Under the pieces are notes generated by a model. The model was not told where the DNA came from. It saw only the letters and a program-made list of their open reading frames with translations, and did no database searches. From JBCCMA01 sp039026595 (GTDB lineage: Bacteria; Pseudomonadota; Gammaproteobacteria; Steroidobacterales; JBCCMA01), in NCBI GenBank assembly GCA_039026595.1, contig JBCCMA010000002.1, positions 27,813 through 91,812 of the forward strand: DNA of 64,000 bases, in the 5' to 3' direction. Within the stretch, counting starts at the first letter, position 1. Every line of letters starts with the position of its first letter. This document shows, piece after piece, positions 60,165 to 64,000 of this stretch. The position numbers and the translations under genes are program-made.

Positions 60165-61382
60165 CTACGACAGGGCCGATTCGGGAAACGGATCAGGCAG
60201 AGACTGCCAGTACGTCAAGCCTTTTCGGATCTCCTCCTCCGACAGCAGGCAACTTTCAAGATCCTTGATCATCGCGTCCTTGTTCAATTCCTGACCAATA
60301 AACACAAGCTCTTGTCTCATATCGCCAAAGGGCTCGACCCAACCGGACTTGATGATCTTGAGAGACTCCGCGTCGGTTGGCCATTCCGATTCAGGTACCG
60401 CTCTCCAAAACAATCCAGCCAGGCTTGTGTTTCTCGTACCGCCGGCCTGACTCCAGGAAAAAGCATGTTTCGGTTTGGTCGCCAGCCAAAAATAGCCCTT
60501 TGATCGAATCAACTTGCCGTACTGCGCCATGTCATGCAGAAATTCATAAAATTTTTTCGGATGAAACGGCCTTCGCGCGGTAAAGGTGAAGCTGCTGATG
60601 CCGTATTCTTCAGTTTCCGGGATATGCTCACCGTGCATTTCCTTGAGCCAGCCCGGAGCTTCTTGCGCGCGATCAAAATCAAACAGCTTCGTATCAAGAA
60701 TAACATCGGCGTCCACCCTGCCATTGGCGATACGGAAGATACGAGCTTCGGTATTGAGGGAACGCAAAACGGCTGTAACGCGCTTGATTCTCTCCTCATC
60801 AACCAGATCGGTTTTGCTGATCAGCAAAACGTCTGCAAACTCCACTTGCTCGACCAGAAGATCAGCAACGCTGCGTTCATCGTCCTCCCCAAGCGACTCG
60901 CCCTTGTCCTGGAGCGACGTCTCGCCTTCGTAGTCGATCAGAAAATTCACTGCGTCCACCACGGTGACCATAGTGTCGAGGCGGGCATGATCCGAAAGCG
61001 AAACACCTTGCTCGTCCGCAAACGTGAATGTCTCGGCCACAGGCAAAGGTTCCGAGATGCCGGTTGACTCCACAAGCAAATAATCGAAGCGGCCTTCCTG
61101 AGCCAGATTGGCAACTTCTTCGAGAAGGTCTTCCCGCAGCGTGCAGCAAATGCACCCGTTGCTCATCTCAACCAATTTCTCTTCACTGCGGTTGAGCTGC
61201 ACTTCGTCCTGGACAACCGAGGAATCGATGTTGATTTCGCTCATGTCATTGACGATGACCGCAACTTTGCGCCCGTGCCGGTGGTTTAAGACGTGGCTGA
61301 GCACGGTTGTTTTGCCAGCGCCGAGGAAACCGGACAGGACCGTGACGGGGAGACGCGTGTCAGTGGCTGCGTGGGAGATCAT
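60165..61382 (-). CDS. COG0523 (CobW/ZigA-like) metal-chaperone GTPase
   Basis: About 405 residues. The GTPase P-loop is GFLGAGKTT, the CxCC metal-binding motif is GCICC, followed by ESTGISEP (Walker B/switch) and SKTDLVD (base-specific loop). The C-terminal half resembles the CobW C-terminal domain (FTFTARRPFHPKKFYEFL). Family members deliver zinc or other metals; ZigA/YeiR-type members respond to zinc starvation. A TTG at 61385 could be the start but ATG 61382 is at a better distance from AAGGA. Confidence 0.92.
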   Translation of the reverse strand: MISHAATDTRLPVTVLSGFLGAGKTTVLSHVLNHRHGRKVAVIVNDMSEINIDSSVVQDEVQLNRSEEKLVEMSNGCICCTLREDLLEEVANLAQEGRFDYLLVESTGISEPLPVAETFTFADEQGVSLSDHARLDTMVTVVDAVNFLIDYEGETSLQDKGESLGEDDERSVADLLVEQVEFADVLLISKTDLVDEERIKRVTAVLRSLNTEARIFRIANGRVDADVILDTKLFDFDRAQEAPGWLKEMHGEHIPETEEYGISSFTFTARRPFHPKKFYEFLHDMAQYGKLIRSKGYFWLATKPKHAFSWSQAGGTRNTSLAGLFWRAVPESEWPTDAESLKIIKSGWVEPFGDMRQELVFIGQELNKDAMIKDLESCLLSEEEIRKGLTYWQSLPDPFPESALS

Positions 61383-61406
61383 CAAAACGCTTCCTTGTGG
61401 TGTCTT

Positions 61407-61423
61407 GAACGTAATAACGTATC
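61407..61423 (-). promoter_or_regulatory. Possible Zur-like operator upstream of the COG0523 gene
   Basis: On the minus strand the 17 bases GATACGTTATTACGTTC lie 25 bases upstream of the ATG and contain an imperfect palindrome around GTTATTAC, similar to the AT-rich core of Zur boxes. COG0523 genes are often Zur targets. The match is weak. Confidence 0.3.
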
Positions 61424-61495
61424 AAAAATCACGCCGCGACCCACATCACCTGCAATCCCCCCCCATTTTTAATCGCGGCTGACCAGGTCGATAGG

Positions 61496-62587
61496 CTACT
61501 GAGCCGATATAAGGTACCGCCGAACGGAGCCGGTAACCTGTTGCTCGCCGTCCATCCCACCAACAACCACAAAACCGCCGTTAACCCCGAGCAACCCACG
61601 GTGATCCATACTCGGCACGCGCTGCCGGCCGAGCGCACGCCACCGATCCTGCTCTAGGTCGTAATAATAAACTTCGCCAACCGGGTTGGACGGCTCCCCG
61701 TTGTAGCCGATACCGTCATAGTTGTACGGATTGTCACCGCCGCCCATAAAAACAACGCCGCCAAGCTCTGCACTGCCCGCAGCCGCCATGCGATAGCGCG
61801 CCGGCCCGGGCATCGGCGCGATCGCCCGCCAGTCGATGCGACGCGCATTGTCGGCGCGCAGCGTTCCGGCGTAGCACGCCGTGTTCGCCACAAACTCGCG
61901 TGGCCCGCTTTGCTTGGTATCGATCGCAACCCCGCCGCAGATCACGAGCGTGCCGTTCACGATACCGCCGGCGTGCCCAAACACGGGCGCGCCCGGATAC
62001 GCCGTCGCCTGCACCCAACGATCTTCAAGTGTGTCGTAGCGCTGGACCAGATTGACGTTGGCCGTATCATGCCAGCCCGAGATCAAATAGATGTAGCGAT
62101 CCTGATACGCCACTGCCACAGCGTCGTCGACCGGTACGGGCATGGGCACACGAGGCGAAAACCTCCGAGTGCGCGGGTCGAACTGGTGTACGTAGGGCAG
62201 CGAAACCTCACTGTGATCTTCGGCGACCGTGTAGCCACCAAAAACGTACGCCGCGTCACCAACGGCGACGGCCACCGACGCCAGCCGCCCAGTGTCGCCC
62301 GGCACGTCTTCACCACGCTCCCATTGCGAGGCCTCCGGTGCCAGCACGTACGTTGTGGCGCGCGTGTCGCGCCAGGTCTTGCCGGCGGCGAGGCCGCTGA
62401 AGCTAACTAAATACGTGCCCTTGTCTGTCTCGACCGCCGCCACTGCATTGTTTGCCAGCGCCTCGGGCAACGGTGGTAACGGCATTGCTGTCAGTACATG
62501 CGTGTTGTTCGAGAGCGATTGACAGCCGCACAATAGCGACACACACAACGTCGCAACAGCAAACGCGCACCTTGGCAACATAGCCAT
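61496..62587 (-). CDS. Kelch-type beta-propeller lipoprotein
   Basis: About 363 residues from ATG 62587, with a lipoprotein signal (LLCGC). Kelch motifs with paired glycines recur: VGDAAYVFGGYTV, YQDRYIYLISGWHD, VNGTLVICGGV, LGGVVFMGGGD and VNGGFVVVGGMDGE, giving about six blades of a galactose oxidase-like propeller. No catalytic copper site (Cys-Tyr) can be assigned. Probably a periplasmic or surface binding protein. Confidence 0.83.
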   Translation of the reverse strand: MAMLPRCAFAVATLCVSLLCGCQSLSNNTHVLTAMPLPPLPEALANNAVAAVETDKGTYLVSFSGLAAGKTWRDTRATTYVLAPEASQWERGEDVPGDTGRLASVAVAVGDAAYVFGGYTVAEDHSEVSLPYVHQFDPRTRRFSPRVPMPVPVDDAVAVAYQDRYIYLISGWHDTANVNLVQRYDTLEDRWVQATAYPGAPVFGHAGGIVNGTLVICGGVAIDTKQSGPREFVANTACYAGTLRADNARRIDWRAIAPMPGPARYRMAAAGSAELGGVVFMGGGDNPYNYDGIGYNGEPSNPVGEVYYYDLEQDRWRALGRQRVPSMDHRGLLGVNGGFVVVGGMDGEQQVTGSVRRYLISAQ

Positions 62588-62617
62588 ATGAGTACCTTTC
62601 ACGAAAAGACCGCCGCT

Positions 62618-62697
62618 AGCTTACGCGCATTGGAAGAGACGACAAACGCGGCCAACACTAGCGCTTTCGTCCCTTGGTTGTGCTGTACGCGTAAGCT
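62618..62697. repeat. Perfect 10-base inverted repeat, 60 bases apart
   Basis: AGCTTACGCG at 62618-62627 is repeated inverted as CGCGTAAGCT at 62688-62697, in the spacer between the Kelch gene and the PEP-CTERM-like fragment. The stem could also serve as two operator half-sites. Purpose unknown. Confidence 0.5.
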
Positions 62698-62723
62698 TCC
62701 CCATCTGAGCGACAGTCATAAGT

Positions 62724-62990
62724 ATGACTTTCTGGCAGGCGACCGAGGAAACGAGGCGCCGGGGCGAGTGGATGATTGTGGTCTATTTCGGCGGTCCTGA
62801 AATCGTGGTTGATTACACACTAACTGACAAGTTGGGAATCTTCGGCGCGAGTTTTGATCTCAGAGGACCCACACCGGTGCCTATTCCAAGCGCTCTACCG
62901 CTCTATACTGCCGCATTTCTGCTCATTGGCGTTTTTGCCAATCAGCGCAAATCGGCCGTCACTCCGTTGTCGTCATTTCGGACTATATGA
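62724..62990 (+). CDS. Short protein with PEP-CTERM-like C-terminal tail, possibly a remnant
   Basis: An 88-residue frame. Its last 35 residues, with PVPIPSALPLYTAAFLLIGVFANQRK, resemble a PEP-CTERM sorting signal: Pro-rich VPxPSA start, hydrophobic span and basic tail. There is no signal peptide, and the N-terminal part has no recognised domain, so it may be the end of a larger surface protein gene that was lost. The ORF overlaps the next gene by four bases. If not translated, the 399-base region from 62588 to 62986 holds no gene. Confidence 0.35.
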   Translation: MTFWQATEETRRRGEWMIVVYFGGPEIVVDYTLTDKLGIFGASFDLRGPTPVPIPSALPLYTAAFLLIGVFANQRKSAVTPLSSFRTI

Positions 62991-63784
62991 AAGTGCATGC
63001 GCGAACTGAGACCCATGACGGCCCACGCCTGACGCGAAAACACCAAATGACCCTGATATTCGAATCCTACTATCCCCGTCCCATCCGATTTTCCGACCCG
63101 CACCGAGACTGGCGCGCCGATCGCCTCCAGCAAATCCTTGAGGTGCCCGACGAAGCGCTCACCTCCGCAGAGTATCGAGTCATGTTCGCGGTCGGTGTCC
63201 CCGCCGCCTCATACGAAGAAGGCGTGTATTTTTTGCCCTACGCCTTTGCACACTTGCTAAAAGACAAAAACGACGCGCTCGATTACCTGCCAGGGGTTTT
63301 CCGTTTCGTGTCGTTCCACGCCGATCGGCTTGCTGAAGATCGCCTGACCAAACCCGTCCGCCTGGCGATCACTAAGTGTTTTTCGCACTGGACAAGCACG
63401 TTCGCGGTAGTGCACTACGACAAGCAAGCCTGCCGAAAGAAAGGCTGGGGCCTCGACTACGCCAATCATGTTGCTTATTCCGAAGAAGTTTGTGATGGGC
63501 TGGACTATCTCGCGCGCTTTCACGCCTTCGAGGACGTCGCTCACCAGATCGTTCACGCGCTGTCACGCCACGACGGGGCGTTTGTAAAAGCCGCCTGGTT
63601 TTTGGAAATCGGCAGAGAAGCGTGGTCAACACCGGCTCAAAGGCACGGCGATGCGGTACTCGAATTGCTTCTGGACCAGACCGCCATGGGCTCGGCGATC
63701 GAGCTTGTGAAACAACATCAGTCGGAGATGGCAGCAAATCTCACGTACTGGAATCACGTATTCGAGATCTTGCGCTACGCGTGA
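62987..63784 (+). CDS. Unrecognised conserved-type protein
   Basis: A 265-residue protein (or 245 from the ATG at 63047). No signal peptide and no membrane span. The sequence has mixed alpha/beta composition with a Tyr/Phe-rich N-terminal half (FESYYPRPIRFSDP, FAVGVPAASYEEGVYFLPYAFAHLL), an HYDKQACRKKGWGLD stretch and acidic helices. I do not recognise a family. The ATG overlaps the stop of the short frame before it. Confidence 0.65.
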   Translation: MKVHARTETHDGPRLTRKHQMTLIFESYYPRPIRFSDPHRDWRADRLQQILEVPDEALTSAEYRVMFAVGVPAASYEEGVYFLPYAFAHLLKDKNDALDYLPGVFRFVSFHADRLAEDRLTKPVRLAITKCFSHWTSTFAVVHYDKQACRKKGWGLDYANHVAYSEEVCDGLDYLARFHAFEDVAHQIVHALSRHDGAFVKAAWFLEIGREAWSTPAQRHGDAVLELLLDQTAMGSAIELVKQHQSEMAANLTYWNHVFEILRYA

Positions 63785-63826
63785 ACTTGACCGCGTGGCC
63801 GCGTATGTTAAGCAGCCGACGTCCGC

Positions 63827-63832
63827 TAAACT
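63827..63832 (+). promoter_or_regulatory. Possible -10 box for a leaderless XRE regulator transcript
   Basis: TAAACT ends eight bases before the ATG at 63841, in a 56-base spacer, with no Shine-Dalgarno sequence. Confidence 0.3.
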
Positions 63833-63840
63833 ACCGCCCC

Positions 63841-64000
63841 ATGCAGGACAACCCATCCGACATCCCAAGCCGCCTGCGGGCGGCACGCGAACGTGCACAA
63901 CTCGAACCCGCCGAGCTCCGCCAACGCCTCCGTGATGCTGGCATTGACCTGTCAAAAACTGGTCTGCACCGACTCGAGACCACAGAACCCAAGAACCCGA
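63841..64000 (+). CDS. XRE-family helix-turn-helix regulator (3' end outside window)
   Basis: Only the first 53 codons are visible. They contain the start of an XRE helix-turn-helix: SRLRAARERAQLEPAELRQRL, then LSKTGLHRLETTEPKNP, the usual recognition helix and turn. It probably binds DNA. Anything beyond, including sensor domains, is outside the window. Confidence 0.7.
   Translation, partial: MQDNPSDIPSRLRAARERAQLEPAELRQRLRDAGIDLSKTGLHRLETTEPKNP

Noticed and set aside
60111..60503. A 130-residue plus-strand frame following the membrane protein gene
   Set aside because: Most of it is antisense to the COG0523 gene and it shows no domain or ribosome site.

Overview
This window looks like a piece of chromosome from a free-living, motile, GC-rich (about 60%) Gammaproteobacterium. 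The support is indirect: a complete-looking Che cluster with CheD and NIT-type chemoreceptors, a DUF3034/truncated-globin operon, NhaC, a group II decarboxylase, many Sec, Tat and lipoprotein signals, and typical Proteobacterial gene families. I cannot name the genus. About 64 genes fill the window densely. I see no rRNA, tRNA, CRISPR array, insertion sequence or prophage.

Layout. 1-5.2 kb: a dockerin-like secreted protein, a DCC-family protein, an ABC-2 transporter pair, an amidohydrolase and an Ada-type DNA repair methyltransferase. 5.2-11.8 kb: the most unusual region. It holds a short peptide of four near-identical Arg-rich repeats, a metacaspase-type protease and a membrane-anchored CHAT protease on the minus strand, with a divergent membrane TolB/FlgO-like TPR protein. 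11.8-20.3 kb: a chemotaxis operon (cheY, CheX-like, cheA, cheW, STAS, cheB, NIT receptor, cheD) behind a good sigma-28 (FliA) promoter match, with no cheR. 20.4-31.6 kb: HupE and a membrane-anchored partner, AIM24/TIGR00266, GNAT, two divergent DUF2959 paralogues, an AAA ATPase, a vanadium haloperoxidase-like enzyme, DUF1993, NhaC, DUF2891 and a DUF1579-like protein. 31.6-35.9 kb: a tight operon of cupredoxin, GGDEF-EAL, DUF3034 and lipoprotein truncated haemoglobin. 36-45.8 kb: Spy-like protein, HAD phosphatase, a CIA30-DUF4174 fusion, flavodoxin-like reductase, a LapG/BTLCP-like peptidase with a small acidic secreted protein, a beta-barrel protein, an Ig-like lipoprotein, a photolyase-related protein, a cysteine synthase-like enzyme and a group II decarboxylase. 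45.8-55.3 kb: a second NIT chemoreceptor, two orphan pseudopilins, endonuclease III, and a LysR-controlled set (LLM oxidoreductase, SDR, enoyl-CoA hydratase, Rid protein, DUF1330). 55.4-64 kb: class A beta-lactamase, PatB-type lyase, S10 carboxypeptidase, membrane protein, COG0523 GTPase, Kelch lipoprotein, a PEP-CTERM-like remnant, an unrecognised protein and the start of an XRE regulator.

The best candidate for an undescribed system is the repeat-peptide / metacaspase / CHAT module. The metacaspase keeps the acidic residues that give Arg/Lys specificity in characterised metacaspases, and the repeat peptide offers Arg at regular spacing. A strong intrinsic terminator separates the peptide gene from the protease genes, which would let the peptide be made in excess. 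That the peptide is a substrate is inference; the arrangement itself is seen in the sequence.
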